Source: Neoceratodus forsteri (lineage: Eukaryota; Chordata; Ceratodontiformes; Ceratodontidae). From it: a DNA stretch of 64,000 nt. Below, piece by piece: positions 10,558 through 22,184 of the stretch. Numbering within the stretch: the stretch's first letter is position 1; each line of letters opens with the position of its first letter. The position numbers were made by a program, and so were the translations under genes. The stretch lies in NCBI GenBank assembly GCA_016271365.2, contig CM028131.1, positions 281,726,001-281,790,000 of the forward strand, written 5' to 3'. Under the pieces are notes generated by a model. That model saw only the letters and a list, made by a program, of their open reading frames with translations, ran no database searches and was not told where the DNA came from.

Positions 10558-11350
10558 TTAATACATAATTCTGTTGCTCTTGTAATCCCCATTTAAATAC
10601 TTCCCACTGTTCCTCAACCCTGATTCCTCCCCCATTCCTTTAATGCCTCTTTTCAAGTATCTCCCATTTTCCCAAAGTTTGCCCTCTCTAAAATCCAGGA
10701 TACGTGTTTTTGTGTGGTTTGGTTCTGCTCTTTCTGTGATTTCAAACCACAGTGACTGGTGGTCACTGTTCCCCAGGTGCTCCCCCACTCTTAACCCCAT
10801 CACACTGTCCCTGTTTGTGAGCACAAGGTCCAGTATTGCCTTCTGCCGAGGTGGTTCCATGACCAGTTGCTTGAGGAAGGCACCCTGAAGGAGTCCAGGA
10901 TAAATTTGCTCCTAGTTGATGCTGCTGCTGGATGCTCCAGTCCACGCCTGGAATATTGAAGTCTCCAACCAGTACTACTCACTTTGTCTGCCATCCTCTG
11001 ATGGCTAGCATCAGCTCCTATCTGTTTCTTCCTCCTGGGCTGGTGGTCTATAGACCACACCTGTGCGGATGGCTGGTCCCATTTTCCTTTCCAGCTAACC
11101 CACAGTATCTCTCCCATTTTGTTCCTCCTGGATCTCTGTGGCCCTTATGTCATTTTTCACATACAGTGCCACTCCTCCTCCCTTTCTGCCTGCCCTGTCT
11201 CTTCTGGATATGTTGACACAGGTATGGCCAACTCCCAATGTGGTTATCATTACACCAGGTTTGTGATGGCCACAATGTCCAGGACTGACTGCACCATGAC
11301 AGCCTCCAGATCTTCCATCTTGTTGCTAAGGTCTTCTGGCATTTGCACAT
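10558..11350 (-). pseudogene. CR1-beta AP-endonuclease domain, broken
   Basis: On the minus strand the APE hallmark VLVGDFNIP lies at about 10972-10949 and is followed by DWS. Further on, LDLVLTNRDSV and LGNSDHQSLWFEI (10860-10558) carry the SDH motif, whose His is catalytic in the APE fold. The catalytic-core residues that are visible are intact, but the reading frame is not continuous. The domain nicks the target site for target-primed reverse transcription. It lies between ORF1 and RT, as expected for CR1. Confidence 0.75.
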
Positions 11351-11615
11351 GGCTTTCCATGATTTGACCTCCCTAGACTGTTTCGCTGTTCTACTCCAGC
11401 CCTTCCCTTGGTTGTCCTTATCCCTGGTTCTCCTTGCTGTCTGCCCTTCTGCTGAATTTTGCCCCTATTCTGCCTATCCACCTCCTGAGCGCTAATCTCC
11501 AGCTTTGCACACTGCTTTGTAGAGACAGCAACTCTCTGGTTCACTGGTTCCACTGCTGGTTGTGGCGGGTGAGCAAGCAGGTGCCTCCTTGCTGGCCTGC
11601 CACCCCTTTGCTAGT

Positions 11616-12320
11616 TTAAATCAGTTTGTCAATGTAGCACTTAAACTTATCATTGAGTGTTGATTCCCTCCAGGATGGATGCAGGCCATCAGGCTTGAAC
11701 AAACCTCCATCCCTCCAGGTGGGTCCCCAGTCACCAATGAATCCAAACCCTTTCTCACAGCACCAGTTCTTCAACCATGAGTTAAAGTTCCTGGTATGCA
11801 CCCCATGTTTCCCTTGTCTCTCCAGGTAGTACTCTGAGAAAGTGACAGAAGTAGCTACTTGCTTGAGACCCCTCCCAATTTCCTAAACTCTTCCTGAACT
11901 TCCTTTGGCTCCCCATTTGCCAGGTCATTAGTACCTAGGTGGATAATGACATCCAGCTCACCCTCCTGCCTTGCCTTCCCAGTGATCCCCAGGATCTTCC
12001 TTCCATCCTCCATGCTGGGCACCTGGTAGCACCTCACCTCCCTGTCCTCCCTCCTGTGTTCCTAGCTGATCCCTTATGATGGAGTCCCCACCAGGATTTG
12101 CTTCCTTCTCCTCTGGGTCCACTGCTTTCCCTGCTGAGGTCACCTCCTTGGCTAACCTCACATCCTTTCTTCCACTTTCTGGTACCTCTATTTGGTTGTC
12201 CCCTGCTGCAGTGTGGCATATGAGTTCTTGAGTGGAATAGGATCTGGGATGTGCCTCTGCCTGACCGCCTAACCTTCCCTGAGCCCACTGTCATCCAAGT
12301 ACTCCTTGTTCTCTGCATCC
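11616..12320 (-). pseudogene. CR1-beta ORF1 with SGNH/GDSL-esterase-like domain
   Basis: Three SGNH-hydrolase blocks occur in the right order on the minus strand. GGDSIIRD at about 12095-12075 carries the nucleophile Ser. ELDVIIHLGTNDLANG at about 11950-11915 holds the Asn block. FIGDWGPTWRDG, then LFKPDGLHPSWRE at about 11745-11665, carries the Asp and His. ORF1 proteins of some vertebrate CR1 elements are known to carry such an esterase domain. Its role in retrotransposition is unclear. Frameshifts separate the blocks, so this is a pseudogene. A Gln/Glu-rich, charged stretch lies upstream (12160-12040). Confidence 0.7.
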
Positions 12321-12506
12321 TTTGAGGCAGCTGCACTGGACTGAGTGGTCTCCTACAAGTCTCAGAGAGTTGTTCTTCTTGACATCCACCACCACCCCTA
12401 GGTCCCTCTCAGCCATTGAGACTTGTAGCATCCCCCCCAAGGGTGTACTCTTGGCCCGGGTTTCTGGCCCCCAGATGCAGTACCTTGCATTTCCCTGCAT
12501 TAAACC

Positions 12507-13427
12507 TCAGCTTCCACTTTCTAGACCACCTTTCCAGAGCCTCCAGGTCCCCCTGTAGGGCCACCCTCCCCTCCTCCCCATCCACCACCGCCCCCCAGTT
12601 TGAGTCATCCGCAAGAGACTCATCTCACTCCTGATACCCTTCCTTATGTCAGAGACATAGGCATTGAACAGGAGGGGCCCAGGGACTGATCCCTGAGGGA
12701 TCCCACTAATGACCCTTCTTGGGGATGAGACTATTCCGCCAACCACAATCCTCTGGGTCCGGTCCTGGAACCAATTGCCTATCCATCTGATCATCTGGTT
12801 CCCAACCCCCATTTCTCCCAGCTTATCCAACAGGCCCTCGTGAGGAACAGAGTCAAATGCCTTGCTGAAGTCAAGATAGAGGACGTCCACTGGTTTATCC
12901 AGGTCCAAGGCTCTCGTCACCCAGTCATAGAACTCCACAAGGTTTGTCTGACACGATTTCCCTGGGACGAATCCATGCTGTCTATCGTCCAAGCACCCCG
13001 ACTTTTCCAGGTCCCCCCCTAGCCTCTCCTTGACAATGCCCTCCATCACCTTGCCCACCACCGATGTCAAGCTGACGAGCCTGTAGTTCCCTGCCACCTC
13101 CCTTGATCCTCCCTTGTGGATAGGCACTATATGCGCCACCTTCCAGTCCTGGGGCACCCACCCTGTCCTCAGAGAGATGCTGAAAAGCTCAGTCAGTGGT
13201 TTCGCTAGGACATCCGCCAATTCCTTCAGCACTCTGGGATGTAATTTATCTGGCCCCGGTGCTTTCTCCATCTTAAGGGACCTGAGGGCTTCCCTCACTC
13301 TCTCTGCCGTGATTTCCACCTCCGCTACCTCGCCCCCTGCCTTACCCTTCCTCCTGCCAGTGATGGCCCATCTTCCCCAGACCCGACGATCGAAGGTCCC
13401 CTCACCAGTTTCACCATCTCCTCCCAT
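12507..13427 (-). pseudogene. CR1-alpha reverse transcriptase (306-codon open stretch)
   Basis: This is the best preserved CR1 RT frame in the window. It has ITAERVREALRSLKMEKAPG at the entry, WVPQDWKVAHIVPIHKGG, NYRLVSLTSVVGKVMEGIV, HGFVPGKSCQTNLVEF, and palm motif A as VLYLDFSKAFDSVPHEGLL. These are followed by [21 protein letters not shown] one-base shift then puts the catalytic box (SLLADDS near 12610) in another frame. The conserved Leu of GSVLGP has become Pro. It lies between the EN and C-terminal blocks of the same element. Confidence 0.85.
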
Positions 13428-13849
13428 GTATGATGCAGCCCTCCATTTTCCTTGATGACAACTGAGGCAAAGTACCTATTAGTACCTCAGCCTGCTCCCC
13501 GGATCTTGTGCCCATCCTCCCTGTTTTAATTCTGCTAATCTTCCCTTCACCCTTCTGCCCCCGATGTATCTAAAGAACCCTTGTTCCCTCTCCTAATTTC
13601 CTGGCCAGGTTCTGCTTTCTTCCTGCCTTAGCCGCCTCACTCACCCTAGTGGCCCTTCTGGCCATCAGCCTGTCATCTCTTATCCCTTCACTCCTTGAGC
13701 ACTTGAAATGCCTATAAGCTGCCTTCTTTCCCCTCACCACCTCCTGAACCTTCCTGCTGCACCAGCAGGGTTTACAGGCCCCTACGATTTTTTTGTCTTA
13801 CTCTTGCACAGGTGCTGATAGAATCCTGCACCCCTCCTGATGATTTGCC

Positions 13850-14552
13850 ACCTACTGTCAGCGCTCATGTCTGGCCTCAATCCCATCCAAATGCTTCTTA
13901 AGGATCCTTCCCATTTCTTGAAACTGGCCCCCAAGCCGGTTACTCTGTCTTTGTGCAGTCTTCACCTCCCAGGTCCAGGCAGAACCAGACCATGGCATGG
14001 TCGCCTCCCGCCAACGGGTCCTTTACCTCCAGGCTCCCAGTCTGGTCACTGTCTGCCAGGACCACATCCAGTATTCGTGCTCTCCTGGTCGGTTCCCCAC
14101 CTGCTGAGTTAGGAGCGCATCCTGAAAGACATCCAACAATCTCTGTTCTCTGGCCATCGAAGATGTCATAGTCTCCCAGTCCGTCCCTGGCACGTTTAAG
14201 TCCCCCAACACTTCCACCCTTCCCCTGCCCAATTTGCAGTGTCTCCCAACATCTGCCACCAGACTCTCCTCCAGCTCCTCCGCCAGCACAGAAGGTCTAT
14301 ACACTCCTATTTTTACTCTCTTGCCCCCATTTGTTATCAAGGTACCAAATCACCTCCACAGTTCCCTCCGCCTCCACTCCTCCTGGTGCCAATGCAGTAT
14401 TTGACTATTATTGCTACCCTCCCTCTCCCTCCCTCCCTGCCCTTCCTGAACATGGTGGTGTAACCCTCCAGGTTCAGGTCCCAGTCGTGTCTTGTGGTGG
14501 CCCAGGTCTCAGTGACCGCTGCCATCCACCTCTCTTCCTCAGTTATTAGCAT
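13850..14552 (-). pseudogene. CR1-alpha AP-endonuclease domain, broken
   Basis: Minus-strand frames read AAVTETWATTRHDWDLNLEG (14552-14490 region), which carries the catalytic Glu of the ETW motif. They continue with a VKIGVYRPS segment and VEVLGDLNVPGTDWE at about 14220-14185, the GDFN-type motif in which Phe became Leu. A Trp-rich, frame-shifted continuation lies to the left. The order matches an APE-type LINE endonuclease between ORF1 and RT. Confidence 0.75.
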
Positions 14553-14849
14553 CGCCTGGAGTCAGGCATTTTATTGCCCTAGCTCCTGGCATTTAGCAGG
14601 ACGCCCTTCCACCCTTTCCGTATACTTCCATTTCCCCTGCTCGCATTCCCATGGGGATTCTGTCTTTCCCCCAGTCAGCACCTTACCAGTCGGGCTCTTT
14701 CCCGTATTCCTCCAGCTCCCCAGGGGGGTGGAGACCGAGTCCTTCCTTTATCAGACCCCCCCACAGCCTTCTCTCTCATCCTCTCCCTTCACAAGTTTAA
14801 ACCCCACCTTTCACCAATGAACCCTCTATTTTCAACTTAAGGATTTCCT

Positions 14850-15285
14850 CCCTCCAAATTGAGATGGAGCCCATCTCTAGCATATAGCCCCTTATCCTCC
14901 CAGGTCTCCTCATCAGCCCATACCCTGGCCCCACACCACCCCTAGGCCACTGGTTTATCTCCTACTCTTCCTCTTGTGTCTCCCCACTCAGCCCTTGGCA
15001 CCGCAGGATTTTGAGAAGGAAATCGCGATCCTGTGTCAGACAGATCCGCAAGCTCCCCTGAACCTTGCCTGTATCTCTAGCTCACTATTTCCTCAATGTC
15101 ATTGGTACCCAGGTAGACCAGTATATTCGGGAACTCCACAAATCTTTGCCAGCTGATATACCTCATGCTTGGCCCTGTACACCGTTAGTCCAGGGAAGCA
15201 CTTTGTTCTAACCGGGCAAGCTTCCCACTGCCTATCCCATTTGATACCCCTGACCATGGAATCACCCAACAGGATCACTCTGACT
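14850..15285 (-). pseudogene. CR1-alpha ORF1 with SGNH-esterase-like domain
   Basis: On the minus strand, ILLGDSMVRGIKWDRQ at about 15275-15230 holds the Ser nucleophile block. It is followed by CFPGLTVYRAKHE (15195-15150), and after a frame change NILVYLGTNDIE at about 15128-15094, the SGNH Asn block. A His block was not located with confidence. The same three-block layout occurs in CR1-beta and CR1-gamma, so an SGNH ORF1 is a common property of these CR1 elements. Confidence 0.65.
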
Positions 15286-15290
15286 ACTGG

Positions 15291-15318
15291 TGGGGAAGAC
15301 CAAGTGCTTTGAGTGTAT
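15291..15318 (+). repeat. Direct repeat flanking CR1-alpha (right copy)
   Basis: This is the partner of 7881-7908, with 26 of 28 positions equal. It marks the right junction of the CR1-alpha insertion in the L2 element. Confidence 0.75.
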
Positions 15319-15329
15319 CATTGGCTGAG

Positions 15330-17755
15330 TGTTAGGTGCAGGATTCTTCTTGTCTACCGTCCACCCGGTGACAAGCAGTTCTGAGGAGTTGTGGACTTAA
15401 GTAAATCGACATTGTGTTGAGTCCCCCAGATGTGGTTCTGGGGACTTCAATGCCTGGGTTGACGATGAACTCGTGAATTTGGTCAGGACTTCCTCCAACT
15501 AAAAGAATTTATTGGGCTCACACAGGTTATCTCTGCGACCCATATTCAGGGTCACTCATTGAACTTGGTCTTCCTACTGGGGATGGAGACCTCCGACCTG
15601 GTGGTGGAGCTGGTCAGTTGGTCTGACCATCACACTATAAGGTTCAATTTTCAGGCTTCCCCCTATAGGCCTGCCCCTGTGGAGATGGTCCAGTACTGCC
15701 GTTTAAGGGGTTTGGCCCCAGATGACCTGATGGCTATGCTGGATCTATCGGGCATTCCTCGTGTAAGCACGGATCCAGGGAATCTGCTGTAGGCCTGTAA
15801 TAGGGCTGTGGTAGAGGCCCTGGATTCTGTTGCTCCTGTCTGGGTTTGTCCACTCGCACTCCACCCTCGGTCCCTGTGGTTTGATGTGACTTTGAGGGAG
15901 CTCAGGCGAGTTGGACAAATGCTGGAGCGGTGCTGGCAGAAGTCCGGCCATGATGCCAACAGGCTTAGATTGATGACCCATTATAAGGATTATCAATTGG
16001 CTATCTCCCGTTAGAAGACAGAGTTCCTGTCCAGGGAGATCGCCGCTGCACAGAACTGACCAGCTCAGCTTTTCTGAACTGTTGACAGACTGTGCAATCC
16101 AACCTGTCTCCATTCATGGAGAGCATTGTCACAAGAGAAGTGTGTCGAGTTTGCTCGATTCTTTGTGGCTAAGATTGCTGACATCGGTTCTGAAATCTGT
16201 GCGGCCCGCTCCATTGGGGGGTATGTTGGTCAATGTGAGGTTGCCGTCCCTCAGTTTGTCTGGTCTGACTTCCACTGACAGTCGAGGATTTCGTGAGGAT
16301 CATCCAGAGTATGCTGCCGACTTGTTGTAGTCTGGACCTGGGCCCAACTCGCCTCTTAATGGGGTTCATTGAGGTCATCGGCTCGGTCCTGGCAGGGATA
16401 GTCAGGTGTTAGAGTCAGGTGTGTTTCCGGACACCCTGAAGGAGGTGGTGGTAACACCCCTCCTTAAGAAATCCTCTCTTCACCCTGACTGTCTAGCTAA
16501 CTACAGTCCTGTGTCTGAACGTCCTTTTGTGGTTAAGGTTATTAAGAAGGCTGTCGCGTTGCAGCTGAAGGACCATCTCACCATCCACGACCCTCTCCAG
16601 TCCAGTTTTCGGAAGAGGCACAGTACCGAGACAGCCCTTGTTCAGATGCTCAATGATCTCCTTGTACTGAGAGATTGGAGGACCCGTTCCATATTGGCTC
16701 TCCTGGATCTCTCTGCGGCATTTGACACTGTGGACAATGATGTGTTAGTAGAACGTCTGCAGTTCATCTGTGAGCTGTCTGGTATGATCCTCAGGTGGTT
16801 GTAATCTTTTCTCACTGGCAGCTTTCAGAGAGTGGTGTCCGGAATTTTTTCCTCTGACCCATTCTCCCTGCCGTGTGGGGTACCGCAGGACTCTGTTATT
16901 ACCCATGTTGTTCACGGGGTATATGCTGCAGTTGGGAGACATTGTTAGGTGGTATGGGCTGAGTTTTCACTGCTATACGGATGATACTGAGCTCTACATG
17001 TCCTTTGTGCCTAAGCAGGATGATGCTATCTCAGTATTTAATAACTGCCTCGACGAGATCTAGGACTTGATGAATGTCGGTTGAGGTTAAACCCTGACAA
17101 GACAAAGGTGTTGGTCGTGGACCCAAGTCTTTGGGTTGAGGGGCCTTTGGCTGGGCAAGCTTCTGGGCTTTGGCTCTGGGGCGATCAGCTGTTGACCTCT
17201 GATCGGGTGCACAATCTGGGCATTATGTTTGACAGTGGATTAATGCTGAAATCTCAGGTGTCATCCATCGTCAAGTCCTCATTTTACCATCTGAGGAATA
17301 TCGCCCGGATTAAACATCTGGTCCCGCCTGATGACCTTCCAACGTTGGTCCATGCCTTTGTGACCTCTTGCCTTGACTACTGCAACTCCCTGTACCTAGG
17401 ACGGCCGGGGGTGGATATCCGCCACTTGCAGCTGGTGCAGAATGTGGCTGCCAGGCTGTTGACTGGTCTATCAAGTTCGTGCCATGTCACACCTGTGCTC
17501 CGTGGATTGCACTGGCTGCTGATTCAGTGGCGGATCAACTTCAAGGTTGGTTTGTTGACCTATAAAGCCGTACACGGACAGGGACCATGTTACCTGCAAG
17601 AACTTCTGTGCCCCTATCACCCCCCCCTCCGCCCGCTCTGCTTTGCTGACGAGGGATTGCTAGAGATTCCCAGGGTCCGTTTGAAGACCTCAGATGCCAG
17701 GGCATTCGTGTTTATGACCCCCGACCCTGTGGAACTCTACCTCACCGGATAAGGG
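15330..17755 (+). pseudogene. L2 ORF2: endonuclease end and reverse transcriptase
   Basis: The endonuclease C-terminus (NLVFLLGMETSDLVVELVSW, then SDHHTIRF, the catalytic SDH) lies at 15559-15660. RT entry and finger residues (EVVVTPLLKKSSLHPDCLAN, then FRKRHSTETALVQML) and motif A (LALLDLSAAFDTVDND) lie at 16406-16804. Motif C reads CYTDDTELY at about 16970, with Thr in place of Ala. The C-terminal 223-codon frame (17081-17752) carries LDYCNSLYLGRPG, LQLVQNVAARLLTG and LRGLHWLLIQWRI, the L2-clade signature. Stops such as TAG at 16012 and TAA at 16803 and frame changes make it inactive. Confidence 0.85.
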
Positions 17756-17971
17756 AGTGTCTGACTGTGGAGAGCTTTAAATCCGCACTAAAAACATACC
17801 TGTATGATCTTGCCTTTTCAGAGTATGATTGAACTTTGTTGATCAATATTGATGTTTTAGATGTTAACTGTTATTTATGGTGTTTTTTACTGCTGAATTT
17901 TACTTTGTGTGTACAAGTGCTTGGATACTTGCTGACTTGTGCTTTTTATAAATAGATTTTGAGTTGAGTTT

Positions 17972-18215
17972 GTTGAGATCTTGGTGTCATCTGTAAATAG
18001 GCAAACCTTCCCTTCCAGGCCTTCTGAAATGTCACTAATGAAGACATTGAAAAGGACTGACACCAGAACTGATCCTCGCGGCACCCCACTGGACACCCCC
18101 TTTATTCGGAGTTAATCCCATTTACCAGCACCATTTGCTTTCTGCCCCTCAACCAATTTCTAACCCAGTTCTCGACTTTGTGACCCATCCCAGGCTACCC
18201 AACTTGTTTACCAGC
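17972..18215 (-). mobile_element. CR1 antisense fragment (zeta), left half
   Basis: The minus strand encodes the RT block GVPRGSVLVSVLFNVFISDI, then FTDDTKIS (ADDTK with Thr for Ala). The fragment breaks at 18215 and resumes at 19156, with a sense CR1 in between. Confidence 0.75.
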
Positions 18216-19155
18216 CTTCTGTGCCTATGTGCCTCTTCGCAGATGACACCAAGCTCTGTGGGAGAGTGGACACAGCTGAAGGGATATGGGACCTAGAGGA
18301 AGATCTGGAAAAGCTGGGGAGGTGGTCCAGGATCTGGCAGCTTGGCTTCAATGCCAAGAAATGCAAAGTTATGCATATTGGAGCCAAGAATCCCGGGAAA
18401 GAGTATTACCTGGGTGGAGTCCGAGTATCTGCATCAGAGGAGGAGAAGGACCTGGGAGTGATGATCACTAATGACCTGAAGCACTCCACGCAGTGCAAGA
18501 AAGCAGCAGCAAAGGCAAACAAGATGCTGGGATGCATAGCCAGGGGGATCAGTAGTAGGGGAGAGGAGGTTATATTGTCCTTGTACAGGTCACTGGTAAA
18601 GCCGCATCTAGAGTATGGAGTTCAGTACTGGTGTCCACACCTCGAAAAGGACTTTAACCTGCTGGAGAAGGTCCAGAGAAGGGCTACAAAGATGATAGCC
18701 GGTCAGCAGGGCAAGGCATACAAGGATAGGTTGAGGGCACTGAACATGTACTCCCTGGAAGACAGGAGAGAGAGAGAGGGGACATGATTGGGACATTCAA
18801 GTATTTGAAAGGGATAAATAAGGTTGATAAGGAGAGTCTCTTTAAGCTGAGTGGCAACCATATCACAAGGAGGCACAGTCTTAAGCTGGAGGGTGGGAGG
18901 TTTAGGAGGGATGTCAGGAAGCACTTCTTCACAGAGAGGGTGGTGGCCATTTGCGCTGGCCGAAGAGGTCATCTCATTGAAGACATTGGGCAGCTTAAGA
19001 GAGGCTGGGATAGGCATGGGGGAAGGTAAGAATCATGGGTAGGAAGGATGGGAGGAGTGGGGAGGGAGGGAAAGGACATTAGCTCAAGCTGTGGACCCTG
19101 CAATACGAGCAGATTTGATAGACCAAATGGCCTTCTTCTGCTGGCTTCTCGTATG
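18216..19155 (+). mobile_element. CR1 3' fragment, sense (delta subfamily)
   Basis: This 5'-truncated CR1 starts just before the RT catalytic box and runs through the 3' UTR, ending near CTGCTGGCTTCTCGTATG. It is closely similar to the 3' part of CR1-delta (about 55025-55971), for instance throughout the ACACCAAGCTCTGTGGGAGA segment. It lies inside an antisense CR1 whose two halves flank it. Confidence 0.85.
18221..18787 (+). pseudogene. CR1 RT C-terminal fragment, 188 codons open
   Basis: The frame starts at the catalytic box (CLFADDTKLCGRVDTAEG), then reads LGFNAKKCKVMHIG, EEEKDLGVMITNDLKHS, AAAKANKMLGCIARGIS, LVKPHLEYGVQYWCPHLEKD and KVQRRATKMI. It ends in a frameshift before the FTERVV block (about 18930). 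The Asp pair of motif C is intact, but the fingers and motif A are absent because of 5' truncation. The predicted start is internal. Confidence 0.85.
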
Positions 19156-19435
19156 TTCTGAGTGGAATAGTGTCAAAGGCTTTACCGAAATCAAGGAATG
19201 CGATATCCACCACTCCACCTTGATACACCTCCTTCGTCACCCATTCAAAAAAATCTATCAGGTTTGTTTGACATGACCTTCCTGCTGTGAATCCATACTG
19301 CTTCGGGTCCTGTGCTCCACTGGATTCCAAGTGTTCCACAATCCTTTCCTTTAGCAGCGCTTTCATAATCTTGCCCACTATTTAGGTTTGGCTGACCAGT
19401 CTATAGTTTCCTGTTTCTGCAGACGGGTACATTTA
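19156..19435 (-). mobile_element. CR1 antisense fragment (zeta), right half
   Basis: The minus strand reads MGKIMKALLKERIVEHLESS, then YGFTAGRSCQTNLIDFFEWV and VVDIAFLDFGKAFDTIP. This is RT finger/palm sequence that lies just upstream of the part at 17972-18215. The two halves were separated by the sense CR1 at 18216-19155. Confidence 0.8.
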
Positions 19436-20054
19436 TCTGAGGGAGCATATCATGTTGCAGTGTAAACGTGCTGTGGTGCTCACTTTGATAAAAGCAGCCG
19501 CTCCCAGACTCCTCCACTGCTCCCATCCTGGCTCACAGACCCTCTCTAGTGCAGCCTACATCGTTGCGAGGATGGGCTGTGTAAAGAGTTAACTGAGCCT
19601 GCTGGGGCGACTGGAGCAGGAATCGAGTGGTGCAGATCTCAGAGTGCTGCAGCTATGTAAACTTGACTTTAGTGAGACTCCTCTCAAGCTTTCCCACGTT
19701 CACCTCTGTAAAGAGAGCCGATACCTTGCAGCTTATGGCTGGTGTGTGGGGGAGCTTGTTAATAGAGTGGGCCACACCCATCCTAATTAATAATCGCATC
19801 AGAAGGATAGCAAGCTCTACCCGTGCTCATTCACCGGATTCTTCTGAGGGGTGTGTGTGTGCCAGACACTAATGACCGATTTGATGTAGGCTGCAAACCA
19901 GTAGCACACCCCTAACAAATGCAAGAATTTATAAGTCTGCCCATAAACCCTTACAAACCCCGGGACTTATTGATTGTACAGTGTTCTAACCCACACTGTC
20001 CAACCATACTGCTGTCACCCTGAACAACCACTAAGCACTTCACTCTGTCACAGT
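19436..20054. other. Unassigned stretch
   Basis: I find no coding motif and no similarity to the other repeats in the window. There is a short (GT)n run at about 19851-19860. It could be unique host DNA or an unrecognised element, bounded on both sides by antisense CR1 copies. Confidence 0.4.
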
Positions 20055-21635
20055 CGTGTTTGAAACCATTGATAGTTCTGTACCATACCACATCAGCTGG
20101 CAGATTGCTCCACCACCCTTCCTGTAAAATAAAACTTTCTCACTTACCTCTAGAATCTCTCCCCTCCCCCATCAGTTTCCACTCATGCCCCTGTGTTCTT
20201 GATCTGCTACTTGTTCTAAATAATTCCTCGCAGTTTACCTTATTCATTCCTTTAAGGAACGTGAAGGTCTCTATCGTATCTTCCCCTCTCTTTGGCCTCC
20301 AGGAAGTACATGCTCAGTGCCTTGAGCCGATCTTCTTAAGATCTTCCCTTCTGGCCTTGAATCATTTTGGTCACCCTATGTTGCACTGTCTCCAGCCTGT
20401 CCTTATCTTTCCTGAGGTGAGGACTTCAGAACTGGGTACAGTATTGCAGGTGGGGCCTCACTGGTGATCCACAGAGAGGTAGTAATACCACCTTCCTTCT
20501 GCTGTCAGTACCCTTTCCTGTACACCCCAGCATCCTATATGCCTTACTGTAGGCCTTATTACACTGGTTTGAATGTTTTGGAGGAGTCTCTGATGATGAC
20601 CCCTAGGTCTCTCTCCAAAGAAGTCGTGCACAGCTTTACCCACCCCCCCAACCAAATCCAGTACTCTGTCCTTGGGTTGTTGTTCCCTATGTGCATCACC
20701 TTACATTTTTTGGCATTGAATTTCAGCTTCCAAACCTTTGCCTCTCTATCTTTTGCAAGTCTCTGTGCATCTTCCTAACCTCTTTCTCACTGTCTGTGCT
20801 GCCACAGAGCTTAGTGTCGTCTGCAAAGAGACACATCTTGCCCTGGATTCCTTCTCCTATGTTGCTAATGAACATATTGAAAAGGACTGGACTGAGGACT
20901 GATCTTGTAGCACCCCACTGGTGACCTCCCTCTCTTCTGATTTGACTCTTTTAACCATAATCCATTGCTTTCTCCCTTCCAGACAGTTTCTCACCCATCT
21001 AACTGTCTCTTTCGCTGTACCCAGATCATCTAGTCTTTGGCAGCCTTCTGTGAGGCACCGAGTCGAAATCCTGAAAGTAGATTAAATCCACATCATGGCC
21101 CTTATCCACTACTCTCGATACCTAGTCAAAGAATATGATCAGGTTGGTCTTACAAGACCTTCCTGCCACAAACCCCTGCTCTTTACTGTCTTGGAGTACA
21201 TTGCTCTCCACGTATTTTCTGAGGTCCACTTTGAGTAGTGTCTCCGTGAGTTTATCCACAATAGAAGTAGGACTGACAGGTCTGTAGTTACCTGGTTACT
21301 CCTTGTCCCCAACCCCCTTATGGAGTGGGACTGCATCTGCTACCCTCCAGTCTTTTGGAACTACCCCTGTCTGAATTGGGCTGTTGAATAGCTCCACTAG
21401 GGAGTTCAGTTAGTTTCATTGCCAGTTCCTTAAGCACCCTCAGATGCATCCCATCTGGCCTTTGGGACTTATCTATCTTTAGGACTGCTAGCCCTTTCCA
21501 AACCCCTTCACCGGTAAATTCTTGCTGCCTCATCTTGGGGATCCCTTTTACAGCCGCCTTAATGCCACTGTCTGGCAGAGGCCCTCTACCTGCCTTTGTG
21601 AATACAGACCAAAAGTAGTTAAGAACGGCTGTATC
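20055..21635 (-). mobile_element. CR1-gamma, antisense, 3' portion
   Basis: This holds the 3' end and most of RT of one antisense CR1 that continues at 27859, 29536 and 30511. The minus strand at 21644-21318 reads LNYFWSVFTKAGRG and KIDKSQRPDGMHLRVLKELA. Its left part gives the antisense C-terminal block. It stops at 21635 within codons just upstream of the NYFWSVFT block, and the preceding codons (FRYIRGKKKVKRNCL) are found at 27885-27960, on the other side of DIRS-1A. Confidence 0.8.
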
Positions 21636-21798
21636 AAACAACATGAAGTTTTGCTGTATTCTGACAAACTGCAGTTAGCTCCAGCCTTTAAACTGCCCTG
21701 GAGAACATAGGGTTAAATTTCTATGCAGTGCATAGAACGTTGAGCTCGAGCTTGTTTGAGGTCTCTGCCTGCAGCCCTTTGAAACCCAACCGTCAGAT
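21636..21798 (+). repeat. DIRS-1A left inverted terminal repeat
   Basis: It begins AAACAACATGAAG and matches, in reverse complement, the right repeat (27108-27212 and 27778-27810) up to the CAACCGTCAG word. It carries the copy-specific word CTGACAAACTGCAG (21661-21674), which the ICR and right ITR of the same copy share but DIRS-1C does not. Confidence 0.85.
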
Positions 21799-22184
21799 TC
21801 TTTACTCCGCCTCACTGAACAGTCGCTCTGGAGGTTCTCCTTCAGCTCGGTTCAAAGCGGTTAAAGTTTGAGGTTAAAGTATCAGTTTTAAACCAAATTA
21901 TTCAATTTATTCCGCATCGTCGGTTCAGGCTCTGTCTGGTACCATGCGCACTAGATAGTTGTTTCTGATTATTGTGTGGAAATTGTAAGTTTGTTCGATC
22001 GGTTTGGCTGAACCGATCCTTTATATTGATTTTTTGTACTTTACTTTAGTGTGTGGTTACCGGTCCTTTTGGTTCTAAAAAAAATATTTTAAACGTTTTT
22101 TTCCAATACCCGTGACACGTTTAGGAACTGATAAGAGTCTTGCCTGGCGGTTACTGAAAAAGGGTAAGTTTAGGTAGGTTGGCC

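Larger units (their letters stand above)
8571..12325 (-). mobile_element. CR1-beta, antisense, near full length
   Basis: A nearly complete CR1 of about 3.75 kb lies inside CR1-alpha. From right to left on the minus strand it has ORF1 with an SGNH-like domain (about 12320-11616), an APE endonuclease (about 11350-10558), RT (about 10330-8990) and a 3' end at 8571 that starts ACATAGATACATAG on the plus strand. A 12-bp imperfect direct repeat (GCCGCTGCCCTC / GCAGCTGCACTG) flanks it in CR1-alpha and may be its target duplication. Many stops and frameshifts are present. Confidence 0.8.
12326..15290 (-). mobile_element. CR1-alpha, antisense, 5' portion
   Basis: This is the right half of CR1-alpha. 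On the minus strand it runs from ORF1 (15285-14600), through the endonuclease (14552-13850) and RT (13427-12507), to the DHSVQCSCL codons at 12330-12355. These join in sense to GRAAAKAN at 8570-8545 once CR1-beta is removed. With its 3' part the element is about 3.6 kb and nearly full length. Its outer end abuts the 28-bp direct repeat of the L2 host. Confidence 0.85.
15291..17970 (+). mobile_element. L2-type LINE, 3' part (right half of the split copy)
   Basis: The L2 copy continues here after CR1-alpha. It holds the end of the endonuclease, the RT, the C-terminal block and an AT-rich 3' tail ending near AATAGATTTTGAGTTGAG (about 17950-17970). Its first 28 bases repeat the end of the left half (7881-7908). 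Reading frames are interrupted at several points. Confidence 0.85.
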
